Below are positions 10,755-21,800 of a DNA stretch of 64,000 nucleotides, in pieces. The notes beneath the pieces were generated by a model. The model saw only the letters and a list, made by a program, of their open reading frames with translations, was not told where the DNA came from and searched no databases. This stretch comes from Tritrichomonas musculus (lineage: Eukaryota; Parabasalia; Tritrichomonadida; Tritrichomonadidae), in the NCBI GenBank assembly GCA_039105265.1, contig JAPFFF010000023.1:248001-312000 (forward strand), in the 5' to 3' direction. Position 1 is the stretch's first letter. Each line of letters begins with the position of its first letter. The position numbers and the translations under genes are program-made.

Positions 10755-12090
10755 AGAAGTGCGGGAACTATAAAAAGTCTCCAATATCCTTTATTTTTTA
10801 ATATTATATTATTTACTCTATATAGAATATAAAAAACATAAAATTAAAATTATTTATTCGACAGGTGTAGTTTTATAAACATTTTAGTTTTTAATTGTAA
10901 ACTATTGAATATGGAAATAATAAAGATAATATATTTGGGTCAAATAGATGACTGTAACTTACTTTTTAACATAAATACAAGTTATTTTAAATCTAATATC
11001 AGTGTATTAAATGTTCTTTATATTATTTTACATTAATTAAGATATAATAATTATCTCGTTGATCAAATAGGAATAAGAAAAAAGAATGAAAATGATTATA
11101 AATACAGATTATTTTATGTAAATATAAAGTTTATTTGGGTAATATATCAAAATAATCAAAAAAAATCTTCAATTAATATTGAGAAATATACTTTCTTTTA
11201 GAAAAAAAGTGATTAACTTATGGAAAATACTTTACTTAAGTAGATTATAATTTTTTTCAATAAATTTTGATGAAAACTTCTTTTATGGAAAAATCATATT
11301 AAATTTTCTTTTCATATTTATAGAATATACTTGAATAAGTATTTAGGAAGTGTTATATGTCTTTTATTTCTTGAAATTTCGCATAAATTACTTTAAAATA
11401 AATAAAATAAAGAAACAAAACATAAATAAAATTGAATTACCTAAAAAGTTGATACTTCTTAAAAAGTCAATCGAAAATTAACAAAAAGTGAACCGAAAAT
11501 AAACAAAAAATAAACAAAAAGTTATCAAAAAGTCATTCGAAGATTATCAAAAAGTGAACCGAAAATTATCAAAAATTTAAAAATAACGTTTTCCCCAGAA
11601 AAAAAATAAGTTTTATAAAAGTTAAAATAGAGCTACGCCTGTCGAGTGATATTTTTTTATATTATAATATGATATAATATATTTATATATATAAATATAT
11701 AATAATAGTTATCCCCTAGAAATTCAATCTATCCCTCAAAATAAGCTCAAATAAAACAAATATTTTATAAAATGCAAATATTATTATTTAAAAAAGCTAT
11801 TTTCTTTATAACCAACATATATTATATATGATATTAAATAAATCATATAAATATAAAAATAATATTAATATGTTTATCAGTTATCGAGATAACACAACAA
11901 ATTTCAGTTTTTTTAAATGATCAGTATTTTGATGAATAATTAATCTATTTCATTTTATACCAATAAATGGAATATTAAGAAGTTTTTTAATATTAAAATG
12001 AAAATAATATTAAAGTATTCTTGATAAGATACAAAGATAATGAAAATACTAAATTATACAAAAATACGTTATTTAAGTTCTCGCACTTCT
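10755..12090. mobile_element. 1.3-kb non-autonomous element with 8-bp target duplication
   Basis: Terminal inverted repeats of 15 bp with one mismatch (AGAAGTGCGGGAACT at 10755-10769; the complement reads AGAAGTGCGAGAACT at 12076-12090). Outside both ends lies the same 8-bp word GTTTGTCT (10747-10754 and 12091-12098), a clean target-site duplication. Eight-bp duplications are typical of hAT and P elements, both reported from trichomonads. There is no transposase frame inside, and the interior is strongly AT-rich. Confidence 0.65.
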
Positions 12091-12100
12091 GTTTGTCTTT

Positions 12101-12187
12101 AAACTTAAATCAAAAACGATAAGACACCCATGGTGAAATTTAATTCAATTTTGACCATAATTGTCTTATCGTTTTTGATTCAAGTTT
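12101..12187. repeat. 87-bp near-perfect palindrome abutting the kinase start codon
   Basis: The left arm 12101-12125 (AAACTTAAATCAAAAACGAT then AAGAC) is the inverted complement of 12163-12187 with one mismatch. The similarity continues imperfectly inward (ATGGTGAAATT against ATGGTCAAAATT). The right arm ends 3 bp before the ATG of the kinase gene. It could be a tiny foldback transposon or a transcribed 5' hairpin. Its position makes it part of that gene's promoter or leader. Confidence 0.75.
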
Positions 12188-12190
12188 ATA

Positions 12191-14155
12191 ATGTTAGACG
12201 ACATTTTAATCAATGATAATGATTATAAAATTGGTGACTTAATTGGAACGGGAGATTCTGGATATGTTTATGAAGCAATAGATAACAAAACAAAGCAAAA
12301 AGTTGCAATAAAATTTATTGCAAATGAAGACGATGATCTATCAGCTAAAATTCCTCGTAGTGTCAGTGTATTTCATCAACTCAAGTTGCCAGGAACAATT
12401 AAAATACTTGGTTATAGTGGTCCAACGAATAATGACCAAAGATTTGCTATCGTTTCAGAGTTCGCAAAAAATGGGAGTATAGCAGAGCTTAAAACAAAAT
12501 ATATTGAATCAAATGGAGCCATACATGATAAAATGAACCCCACAGTTAGAAGTAAAATCTTTTTTGGTGTCGCAGCCACAATGAAACAACTTCACAAGCA
12601 CAATGCAATATATAGAGTCCTTAGACTGGAGAATGTTGTACTTGATGATAATTTGGAACCCAAACTTCTTCATTGCATTTTTCAGAAATTTATAACAGAT
12701 CCCAAGAAAATGATGGGTGGTATTGGTTTGATTTTTGCTCAAGCTCCTGAAGTTTTTAATGGTGAGCATGAAACTTATAGCTTTCCAGTTGATGTTTATG
12801 CATATGCATTTTTCCTTTATTGCATGTTTACAAATCAAATTAAAATTTCTGGACAATCGATAGAAAGAATGCCATCAATAAAATTAATGTTTAAGATAAA
12901 TTCTGGTATTAGGCTAGATCGCCCAGTAAATATACCTGATCATTACTGGGAGCTCATTGAAAAGTGTTGGCAAGGAGATTATGCTAAACGCCCAACATTT
13001 GACGAAATAGTTGAAATTTTGAAAGACGATAAATATGCTCTTGAAGAATTTGGTATGAAAACTGATTTGAAAATACTCCATGAATACCAAAAAAGAATTG
13101 ACCCGATTCCTGGATCATTATCGTCCAATTCAATATTGGTTGACCAACTCCAAAAAGAAAATAAAGAACTCACAGAAAAAATTAAAAAGTACGAATCTAT
13201 TTTGCAATTTGCATCACCTTCTCTTATTTCCAAAGATAATTATATTATTGATGAAAGTGACGAAGAATCGCATAAAGTTGTTCTAAAAATTGGAGAAGGG
13301 GCAACATCTGTTACATACAAAGTTATTGATACTAAAACAAGCATTTTTATGTGTAAAAAAATATTAAAAGAATCTTCATCGTCCTTTAATGACCTCAAAA
13401 ATGCGATTAAAGAATTTGAAGTATTATATTCATTGAATCATCCTTGTATTTGTCGTGTAATTGGAATGAATACATCAGAAAAATTAAGAGATTCTAATAT
13501 TGATGAAGATCAAGACATAACAACAGTTGCTATCTTCCTCGAGTATCTCACCTATAGTTTAAAAGATCAATTGAAGAAACAAATTGATAATACGTTAAAA
13601 GTGCGAATTGTTATTGATATTGTTCATGCGATGAGATATATTCACAAAAAAGGACTGATTCACCGAGATTTGAAAATTGAAAATATAATGCTTAATTCAG
13701 TCTTTGAAGCAAAAGTTGTTGATTTCGGACTAGTTCGTATTCATGAATCATTATCAGATGATTATTCATTTGTTAATGAATCAATGACAAAAGGAGTTGG
13801 AACACTAGCTTATATGTCACCAGAAATGATTGGAGAAAAAGATTATGATTATAAAACTGATGTATATTCATTTGGAGTTGTTTTATATTATATATTTGTT
13901 GGAAATCTTCCAAAATACTCAATAACAGATAAAACTAATAATAAGCCATTCCCTCTTCCAAGTCAATCATCATCCATTTCATCTCTATGCATTGATATTA
14001 TTAAAAAATGCACCAAACATAATCCATTAGATAGACCATCTTTCGATGATATCCTCAATGATTTAAGAAAAAACAATTATTCTCTTGCAGACTATGTTGA
14101 CCAATCAATTATTTCACGTAGAGATAATGAAATTGAGTTGTTTGAAACAAAATAA
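12191..14155 (+). CDS. tandem pseudokinase-kinase protein
   Basis: 654 aa with two protein-kinase folds. Domain 1 (about residues 10-285) keeps a glycine loop (IGTGDSGYV) and the VAIK lysine near 41. The catalytic-loop HRD position reads YRVLRLENV (about 140) and the DFG position reads LHC, so it lacks catalytic residues and looks like a pseudokinase. A coiled linker (about 305-340) follows. Domain 2 (about 360-630) has IGEGATSV, an intact HRDLKIENIM (about 491) and VDFGLV (about 510), and SPE for APE, so it looks active. The sequence style (TKL-like Ser/Thr kinase) fits the expanded trichomonad kinomes. The layout recalls JAK-like pseudokinase-kinase tandems, where domain 1 regulates domain 2; that role here is inference. 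No membrane segment. The stop codon sits in a TAAA string, matching the trichomonad polyadenylation signal. Confidence 0.88.
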   Translation: MLDDILINDNDYKIGDLIGTGDSGYVYEAIDNKTKQKVAIKFIANEDDDLSAKIPRSVSVFHQLKLPGTIKILGYSGPTNNDQRFAIVSEFAKNGSIAELKTKYIESNGAIHDKMNPTVRSKIFFGVAATMKQLHKHNAIYRVLRLENVVLDDNLEPKLLHCIFQKFITDPKKMMGGIGLIFAQAPEVFNGEHETYSFPVDVYAYAFFLYCMFTNQIKISGQSIERMPSIKLMFKINSGIRLDRPVNIPDHYWELIEKCWQGDYAKRPTFDEIVEILKDDKYALEEFGMKTDLKILHEYQKRIDPIPGSLSSNSILVDQLQKENKELTEKIKKYESILQFASPSLISKDNYIIDESDEESHKVVLKIGEGATSVTYKVIDTKTSIFMCKKILKESSSSFNDLKNAIKEFEVLYSLNHPCICRVIGMNTSEKLRDSNIDEDQDITTVAIFLEYLTYSLKDQLKKQIDNTLKVRIVIDIVHAMRYIHKKGLIHRDLKIENIMLNSVFEAKVVDFGLVRIHESLSDDYSFVNESMTKGVGTLAYMSPEMIGEKDYDYKTDVYSFGVVLYYIFVGNLPKYSITDKTNNKPFPLPSQSSSISSLCIDIIKKCTKHNPLDRPSFDDILNDLRKNNYSLADYVDQSIISRRDNEIELFETK

Positions 14156-14517
14156 AGCCAAATACTCAAAGTTTTTATAATACTCTATACTAAAATTAAT
14201 TTATATGATTTTACTGTCAAGCTTACCGCACATATAGATATCTAAAGTAGTCAGGCCTTTTTTTTATATGTGTCTTCTACCTAGTAGAACAGAAATTAAA
14301 TGACACATATTTATTTTCTATTGTATTATTTTTGTAGATGAGTCTTATTTAAATGGAAAGTGGATTCTTTTCTATTGCACAACTATCTTTTTGTAGATGG
14401 ATCTCTAGAATATGATTAATAGAATAAGATAGTTGTGCATTTTTGAGGAGCTTCAAGAAGTGAAAATTCTTCAAAAAAACGAACAAGATAAGCAGTTTTT
14501 ATATAAAGAATACATTA
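14156..14517. other. intergenic with a 14-bp hairpin
   Basis: No gene. TGCACAACTATCTT at 14377-14390 and its perfect complement at 14427-14440 form a hairpin with a 36-nt loop. Before it lies a weaker inverted pair (ATATGTGTC and GACACATAT near 14264 and 14312). These may be a small foldback element or a 3'-end structure of the upstream kinase transcript. Confidence 0.4.
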
Positions 14518-15607
14518 GAGTACGCCGAAATAGTGAATTGTTATTTGAAAAAAGTATCAATAATGAAAAAGCATAAGTTATTCCAAAGAAAATAAGTTTT
14601 TTATATTCAAACTTGTTAAATAAAGAAAAATAAAACTGTATGAAATAACTCTTCCTTTTTGTTCAACGTGAGTTTTTCTAAATAATCAAAAAATTCGATA
14701 GGTAATTGTTTTTATTCAAAAAAATTTTTTTTTCAGAAAAGTTTGTTTTTCAAGAAAAACTATTTTTTTCAATAAATGTTTGTGATTTAGAAAAAAATGT
14801 TTTTCCAAGTTTTTTATATGAAATTCGATTTTATTTATTTAATTCAGTATTGAATGAAAAGCCAAATAATTTCAGCTCATAATGATCTTATTCTTATTCT
14901 TATTTACTTAAAATACCAAAGAATGTAATTTACAATAAATATTGTGTTTATTTTGAATATATTTATGATTGGTCATTAGTTTTTTAAACATATCATTTTA
15001 ATTTCGGAATGATCAATATTCTGCTTTAACAATATGATTTTTAAAAATATATATCAAATAAATTATAAACTTTATATAATTGAATTCATTGCATTATTCA
15101 AGAACGGGAAATCTATTTTCTTTTTTTCCCAATTTTTTTATCATATGCCACCTCAACTAACTAATATAACTTCCAACCTGTAATTTTTTGGCCTATTGTT
15201 CATAAAAATCATTAATCTGTATTGGTTTGATTAATAGGAAAATTTATTTTTCTAAAGAAACAAAAATCGTTTGCCCAATTGGATTATAAATTTGTAAAAC
15301 TTATTTTTTTTAGAAAAATATTACTAACAAAATAAACTCAAATACTAAAAAAAGAAGAAACTTGATTTTTTAAAAAATATTTTTTATCGAAAATATCATG
15401 TTTTTTGTAATTCTCCACTTTTTCTGAAAAAAAGTTAGTTATTGTAAAATATATGATAATATTCAAAAAACACCAATTTTTCAACAAAAACAAAGTTTTT
15501 ATTTGGAAATGTTATTAAAAATACAAAAAGAATAGTATACCGAAAATATGGCGCTTTTTTGACTTTGTTAATTTTTTCAAAAAAGAAAACGCTATTTCGG
15601 CGTACTC
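14518..15607. mobile_element. 1.09-kb mariner/Tc1-like non-autonomous element
   Basis: Terminal inverted repeats of 18 bp with one mismatch: GAGTACGCCGAAATAGTG at 14518-14535, and the complement of CGCTATTTCGGCGTACTC at 15590-15607. Each end is flanked by TA (14516-14517 and 15608-15609), the hallmark of Tc1/mariner insertion. Mariner elements are abundant in trichomonads. I see no transposase frame. The interior is AT-rich with many A- and T-runs, so this is a decayed or deletion-derived copy. Confidence 0.65.
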
Positions 15608-15975
15608 TATTGATGAATAATTTATCGAATATACTTAAATTATATTGTTATAATTGTCCGATTGTTTTGTTATCCTTTAAGCGAATTCTGGAAGAAGGCA
15701 ACTGTAAGCTGTTTATTAAACAGAGAACATACAAAAAGAAATTAATAAATATAGTTAACAAATCGTTTGTGTTAATCGAATTAAAACGAATCGGATCGAA
15801 CTGGAACGCTTAATTTACAAACTGTATTGCAAAAGATAATATTATTAAAACTGAAAATGTATGACTGATAGATTGCTCGATTTGTCGCTTGCGATTCCAA
15901 TTTAGCAACTTATAACGTTCTGATAGTGTTTAAACTAATTGATAAATATTTAATTGAATATACTCTAGAGAACAT

Positions 15976-16209
15976 AGTAGTATATACGAGTCGGTTTCCG
16001 CTGGGGCTGGCACCCCACGCGTCAACACGAACTCGTCATAAAAGAAAAAGAAAAGAAAAGAAAAAGAAAAGAAAAGAAAAAAGAAAAAAAGAAAAAAATA
16101 TTCTTGTTCTCACTACTGCTCCCCATCAATGAAACGGCACAGGTACCCCACCCCACAACCGCCCATCTATGAAACGGCACAGGTACCTGCCCCGAGAATC
16201 TCGTACCTA
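15976..16209 (+). repeat. left terminal inverted repeat of the Polinton
   Basis: 234 bp matching 41204-41437 in inverted orientation. From the outside in it holds a GC-rich tip with CCGCTGGGGCTGGCACC, an A-rich stretch built of AAAGA-type units (about 16040-16100), and two direct copies of a 26-bp word (CCCATCAATGAAACGGCACA and on) at 16122-16147 and 16162-16187. The stop codon of the 902-codon gene overlaps its inner edge. Confidence 0.95.
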
Positions 16210-18828
16210 TTTCTTCATATATATAGCATCGAAACAAATCATAGAACAGGTATCACAATCTAACTCAATATTATATATATCATAAGCACCAGAAGGTGGG
16301 TTAGCGTCTTTAAAGTATATTTCATCCAAATATGATTTTATTTGTTGAGGGTCAGACCATTCAGTTGATATAAATCTAATAAAATGTAGCTTTTGAGTCT
16401 TGTCCTTGAATATCAATAAGTACTCCCCATCTGGAACAGGTTCATTATCACCTGTTGGATCATTATCTATATTATCAATAATTATGTGTTTCTCACTTGT
16501 AAAATAAGAGAATAGAAAATACCTATTATATTCATCAGTGACATCTGTAAATCCTGTATAATATGCTTTCCATTCCCTATCTGGGTCATTTTTCTCTTCT
16601 AATGCAGTTAACCTAGCTTCCATTGCTGCTATAGTATCTTTTAATGCGATATTTTCACCCTCTAATGTCTCTATCCTACGTATAAGTACATCTAGACCTT
16701 CATTAGCTTCATCCACAGTAGGATAGTTATCAAACTCAGCCTCTAGCTCATTGACCTTCTCAGCTAACAACTTGAAACAAGGCTTGAGTGAGTCCCTAAA
16801 CATATTGCTGATATCCATAGCACCACTTAATGTCAAGGTTCCAGTATCAGGGTTATCATTCTCATCAGTAAAAGGTAGTTCATCTAGTTGCTTATACTCT
16901 TCCTCACACCAGGTAATGATAGGTGTTATATCTTTGGTTATGCTTCTTGCTGTAGTACCTGACATGAAGTTAATGCTATTTCTTACCAAATCACTCATAC
17001 CTTTGGTTGACTTATGCGAGAATAACCTTTTAAGGAATCCTCCACCTTTTATGGTAGGAAAGCTTATACCATCTGGAAATAGCTGCATACCAATAGAACC
17101 TATTGACCCAGCTGTACCTGCAACTCCAAAAGCTAATGCTGTCCATGAGACTATACGCAAATTATCTACATCATCCTCCAGATGTTGAGTAACTTGTTCA
17201 GTCCTTGATACTCTACCTTTTAAGCTTTCCATAACAGTGTTCATTTCGTTAACATCATAGCTAATAACATCTACATTGTTGGTAACTAAATTTAAATCAC
17301 TCCTCATAGTAGTAATATTATCAGCAGTAATTATCTTAGAGGAGGTAATATTATAATCAGTATATAAGGTTGTTGCCCCATTAGGATTTGGGGATACTTC
17401 ATAAAATTGCTGCTTAATGATATACTCGAATGGGTTAGTAGTTGAATCCCAATGAACCTCATCTATTGGGTCAACATATTCATCAGCTAAATATATCTTA
17501 ATATCCCTTGAGTCATTAGTAGTCAAAGCTGCATATGTATATTCAAGCTGTTCACATGAATCAAGTACTCCATGTAAGAACAACCATACCTTGTCTCCTC
17601 CATTGCCTTCTTTTCCAGTAGGTCGAACTGAGAACCTATTTGCATTTTTAGAACCTTCAAGGGTAATATCAAGGTAGAGTTCATCAATAGCACTAGTTTC
17701 TAATTTATTAGTCGCATTATTCATCTTATAGCACCTTATTGCTTCAATATCATATCCATCTTTTGTACCTCCTTGACTTGTTTGATATCCTAGACCATAT
17801 TTCGAAAAAGGTTCTATCTCCCCTGTCTTTAATTTTACAAAACAGTCTATTTTGCACTTACCTCCATGAATCATGTAATGTAGTATGTTATCAGGAGAGT
17901 AGTCATTAGGCTTATTAATCAGTTTCATGTTCCTCTCACTCCTCTTGACTTGTATGTAGGTACCATCTTCACCATACTCATTCTCCTTATTTAATCCATT
18001 AACTAATCTACCATTGATATGACCTTGTATGTTATCACCTACCCATTTTGTACCATCCCATGATAAAAACCACTTATTACCAAAACAATACTCATTAAAC
18101 CTAAACTCTAAGTCATTAGGTATAGTATATCCTGTATCTATGTTCCATTGAAGTAACCAATATTTCTTGTTATCTATCACAACCTGACTAGTTGATGTAG
18201 GCTTATATAAGTATAGTACATCACTTTTACGTAAACTTAATGCATTATCAGCTTTTATTATAGAACACTTTATTGCCTTCTCTGTCTGTAAAGAATCTGT
18301 TATATATTCATTCATTATGCTCAACTCCCCATTCAGCCACAAGGTATATGGGTTGAAGTCTAGTTTACTATCAAAAGCTATATTCATATATCCCATAATG
18401 GTACTATTATTTATACTGCATCCATTACTACTTTTAGTTATCAAAGGAGAGTATACTTGACCATCCTTAACATATATGTAGAACTCCTTAACTAAATTAC
18501 CACTTGTATCATATACTATATTCTTCCTCAATACTATCTTAAATATATTAGTCTGGGTTTTTATTTCGTTGAGCTTATTCATGAAGTCTTCAGGCAAATT
18601 AACAAACTTAAGTATATTGTAAGTTGTTGTTGAAGACTCAAATGATACATACTGTATATTTTTATTTTTAATATCAACTTCTGGTAAACCTTCGACCTCA
18701 TTAAATAAATGACCTGTCTGTACATAGTTATCTAAGTCACCCAAGGTTAATAACTGGCTACCTTTTCGAGTAGCATCCCCTATCTTAAACTGTATATCTC
18801 CTTTAAATCTTGTAGTAGTATCACTCAT
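16207..18828 (-). CDS. Polinton giant surface/tail-like protein A (paralogue of the next gene)
   Basis: About 873 aa from the ATG at 18828 (MSDTTTRFKG). Earlier in-frame codons overlap the neighbouring gene and look non-coding. It shares two long modules with the 1754-aa protein upstream. One has the pattern YLYKP...W.ID..Y.IP..L.FRF..Y.FG..W.L.WDG..W.G.N near residues 200-290. The other has NPFEYIIKQQFYEV then SKIITADNITTMRSDLN near 460-520. It also has a Gly/Ala-rich hydrophobic segment (WTALAFGVAGTAGSIGSIGM) near 570 and a C-terminal coiled coil (IRRIETLEGENIALKDTIAAMEARLTALEEK). The function is unknown; long modular proteins of this kind could be fibre, tail or membrane-interaction proteins of a Polinton particle. 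Its last codon lies at the terminal repeat. Confidence 0.85.
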   Translation of the reverse strand: MSDTTTRFKGDIQFKIGDATRKGSQLLTLGDLDNYVQTGHLFNEVEGLPEVDIKNKNIQYVSFESSTTTYNILKFVNLPEDFMNKLNEIKTQTNIFKIVLRKNIVYDTSGNLVKEFYIYVKDGQVYSPLITKSSNGCSINNSTIMGYMNIAFDSKLDFNPYTLWLNGELSIMNEYITDSLQTEKAIKCSIIKADNALSLRKSDVLYLYKPTSTSQVVIDNKKYWLLQWNIDTGYTIPNDLEFRFNEYCFGNKWFLSWDGTKWVGDNIQGHINGRLVNGLNKENEYGEDGTYIQVKRSERNMKLINKPNDYSPDNILHYMIHGGKCKIDCFVKLKTGEIEPFSKYGLGYQTSQGGTKDGYDIEAIRCYKMNNATNKLETSAIDELYLDITLEGSKNANRFSVRPTGKEGNGGDKVWLFLHGVLDSCEQLEYTYAALTTNDSRDIKIYLADEYVDPIDEVHWDSTTNPFEYIIKQQFYEVSPNPNGATTLYTDYNITSSKIITADNITTMRSDLNLVTNNVDVISYDVNEMNTVMESLKGRVSRTEQVTQHLEDDVDNLRIVSWTALAFGVAGTAGSIGSIGMQLFPDGISFPTIKGGGFLKRLFSHKSTKGMSDLVRNSINFMSGTTARSITKDITPIITWCEEEYKQLDELPFTDENDNPDTGTLTLSGAMDISNMFRDSLKPCFKLLAEKVNELEAEFDNYPTVDEANEGLDVLIRRIETLEGENIALKDTIAAMEARLTALEEKNDPDREWKAYYTGFTDVTDEYNRYFLFSYFTSEKHIIIDNIDNDPTGDNEPVPDGEYLLIFKDKTQKLHFIRFISTEWSDPQQIKSYLDEIYFKDANPPSGAYDIYNIELDCDTCSMICFDAIYMKK

Positions 18829-18847
18829 TTTAGTTAAATAAAACTTC

Positions 18848-21800
18848 TCATTCGATGTTAGCGCATTTAGCTTCAAGTGCTGCAAGTCTTGCCTCAAGAG
18901 TATCAATATATGCATCCTTCTGGTCTATCATTTCCTTCACTTCTACTTTAGTAATATAAGAAGTCATATCTATATCTTCTAATGGATGTTTTGTACTTGA
19001 CTTATTTTCAAGCTCTTTGATTTTCTCGCACATGAATGCTATTGTACCCTTTAAAGTATCGCGATATGTCTTTGCAATATTAATACATGTATCAAATGAA
19101 ACCATCATCTTATCAGCATCCTTCATTGTTATTTCAAGTTCAGGTTCATCATCTGTTTCTTCATGATATGCCCATGCAAGAATCTTTTCTAATACATCTT
19201 CCTCTGCTAATGTCTCTGGGTTATCATTACGACGGAACCAACTTGGAATATTAAATAATCCTATTCTATTTGCTACATATGCTTCTGCTGCTACTCCTGC
19301 TATAGCTGCTGCATCACCAGGATGATGTCTAACAAACTGCCATTGACCATGTAAGAACCTTCTAGCAACATAACCTACTGCTCCCATAATAACTTGAGTA
19401 GTTGCACTTATAACACCATCTTGTTGGTACATTTCTATCACTCCATTCACAATATTAATTACATGTAGTCTTCTTCTATCTATTGTAGCAACTACATTTC
19501 CATTATATAGTACTTGTGTTATTTCTTCACCAGTTGTTTCATCTAATGTGTCATTAAAAGCTAAAAGATTACCATGAGAATAAATATTATCCATTAGTTC
19601 TCCTCTTTGTTCATCACTCATTTGTTCTATCATTCTTGCTGTTATTGCTGGTGTTGTTCCTGGTACAGTCCAAGTATCTGTTGTGGCAACAAGGTCATAA
19701 TGTTGATATCTAACTCCATTTGCATTGACTTCTATCTGTGAATTTATTCCAACAAATCGTACTTGACCTCCACTAATATTTGCTGTAGTTGGTGCTGAAT
19801 AATCAATAGTAGCAACAATTGGGTCAATGGTATCTCCTCTATGATCAATAATATTTATCCATGCCTCCATTGTTTGCTCATTCAAGTAAGGTTCTAATCC
19901 AATATCTCCATTTTGTACAAATGGTAAATTTAATCTGTCTTGCATAGATAATTGTTCAATATCTCTCGCTGTGTATGTTGTTCCTTCCCATTCTATTGAC
20001 CAATTATTATCAGTAGCTCTATGTATTCTATCTGTCATCTCAATATCAGCTGGTCTTATTAGAGTCCTTCGTTGAAATACATTATTATGGATAATGAGTT
20101 GGTCATTATAAAACAAATCATACACATTAAACCACTCTCTTCCATGATATTGGATACGTAAGATATCAGGATGACTAGCAACTAATGCATTTCGTTCTTC
20201 TCTTGTCATATCTGCAATATCTTCTAAGGTATACTGGATTCCAGATATATTGATAACAGGAACTTGATTCCTAAGTGCAATCGTAGTTGAAGCTGTATTT
20301 GTCATTGTAGTCTGTGGTACAGTTATATCTGTTCGAATCTCATCTGTTTCATCTGTAACAACCTGTGGCTGAACTTCTCTATGAGTTCTCTCTAATGATT
20401 GCTCAGTGGTTGTGATAGTATTTGTTGCATTATCAGTATCATTATCAGTTATTGTAATCGAGGATGAATTAATATTTAATGTTTCAGTTCCATTTGTATC
20501 TGGTCTATTCCTAAAGAAGTGTAAGACATTCGAACCAAGTGTAGCAATAGCATTTCCTAACTGAGTCAGTGCATGTGTTGTCGAAAGGACAACCTGTGTA
20601 GCTGAGAATGTTGAAATAGCTCCAGCAACAGGATTTTGAACAGTTGTTGTTATTGGTAAAAATCTTTCCATAGTCATCTTATCAGCCTTCAAATCAACAT
20701 TCACCAAAAACTTACCTTGAAAGCCACTACCTCCATCACCTGGATAACCACCACCACCACCACCTCCTCCACCATTTCCTCCTGGACCTGCTGGGAAAGG
20801 TCTTGTTTGATATGTATTAATAGTTACAGAGTTATTGGACATATTTAATGTTGAAAGGGCACTTGCAATACAAACTGTTGATGCTAAAATATTTAATATA
20901 CTATTCGCAACTGCTACACCTTGTTTAATACTATCAGTATATTCATTATACATGGCTTGAATTCTCATTTGTTCAACTAGATTATCAACTGTCTGTTTCA
21001 ATAAAGCATAATCATAGGCTAATATATCTGTGATTCCACCAACAACATTTAAGTCTCGACGCATAGTCATGATATTATCAGCCCATATAATCTTTGATGA
21101 ATAAATATTATAATCTGTCGATATGGTAGTGCATTTTCTTGGGTCTGGCTCTACTTCATAAAATTGTTGTTGAATAATTATATCGAATGGATTAACTTTT
21201 ACATCAAATTCAAAGAATTCTTTCTCTATATATATTCGAATGTTCTTATGATTAAATCCTTCAATGATTTTAATGGAATGCCTTTTTTCTCGATGATAAT
21301 TAAATGATTCGAGACAAGGATTTGACCCATAGGTATGCATAACACCTGAATTAATACAATGAGTAGGATGACAATCCCATTTTAATTCAGTTATATTTCC
21401 ATTTATATTTAGGTCAGCATAAACATATAATCCATCATCTGCATTTAATCCACTTGGCGCATCAACATACATTCTAGCTTGTTCATATTTATATCCATCT
21501 TGAGTTAAAGTACCTGAACCACTTGAATCAAAAGTTGCAGTTATTCCTTCACTTAATATGGTTCCATCTTTCTTAACAACCCTCCAATTGGTAAGATAAT
21601 CTTTCAAGATATGAGCATAATTATCATCATCAGTTAAATCTTCCTTTATTGTTCCTTTTATCCATCTCCCAATTCTTTCGTTATGTTTGATTGTTAAAGC
21701 AGGCGCACCGTTATTTGTGTTCATGAATGATATCTTTTCTGTACACATGTTTTGACAATTATTTCCTGTCCAATTTTTACCATCCCATGTTAATTCCCAG

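Larger units (their letters stand above)
7693..12100. other. 4.4-kb gene desert built of nested small transposons
   Basis: No gene-like open frame occurs on either strand. Composition is extremely AT-rich apart from short GC-richer motifs, which turn out to be ends of inverted-repeat elements (separate entries at 8164-8402, 8536-9743 and 10755-12090). A further 12-bp inverted pair, AGAGGTGCGGAC at 7953-7964 and its complement at 10729-10740, brackets 2.8 kb containing the two TTAA elements and may be the ends of an older host element. Confidence 0.6.

Noticed and set aside
15559-15813. 84-codon frame in the left flank of the Polinton
   Set aside because: It starts inside the mariner-like element and has no recognisable feature; probably chance or an old remnant.
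16022-16237. Phe/Ser-rich frames in the Polinton terminal repeats
   Set aside because: They translate the AAAGA tract in both repeats identically and have no start context; they are not genes.
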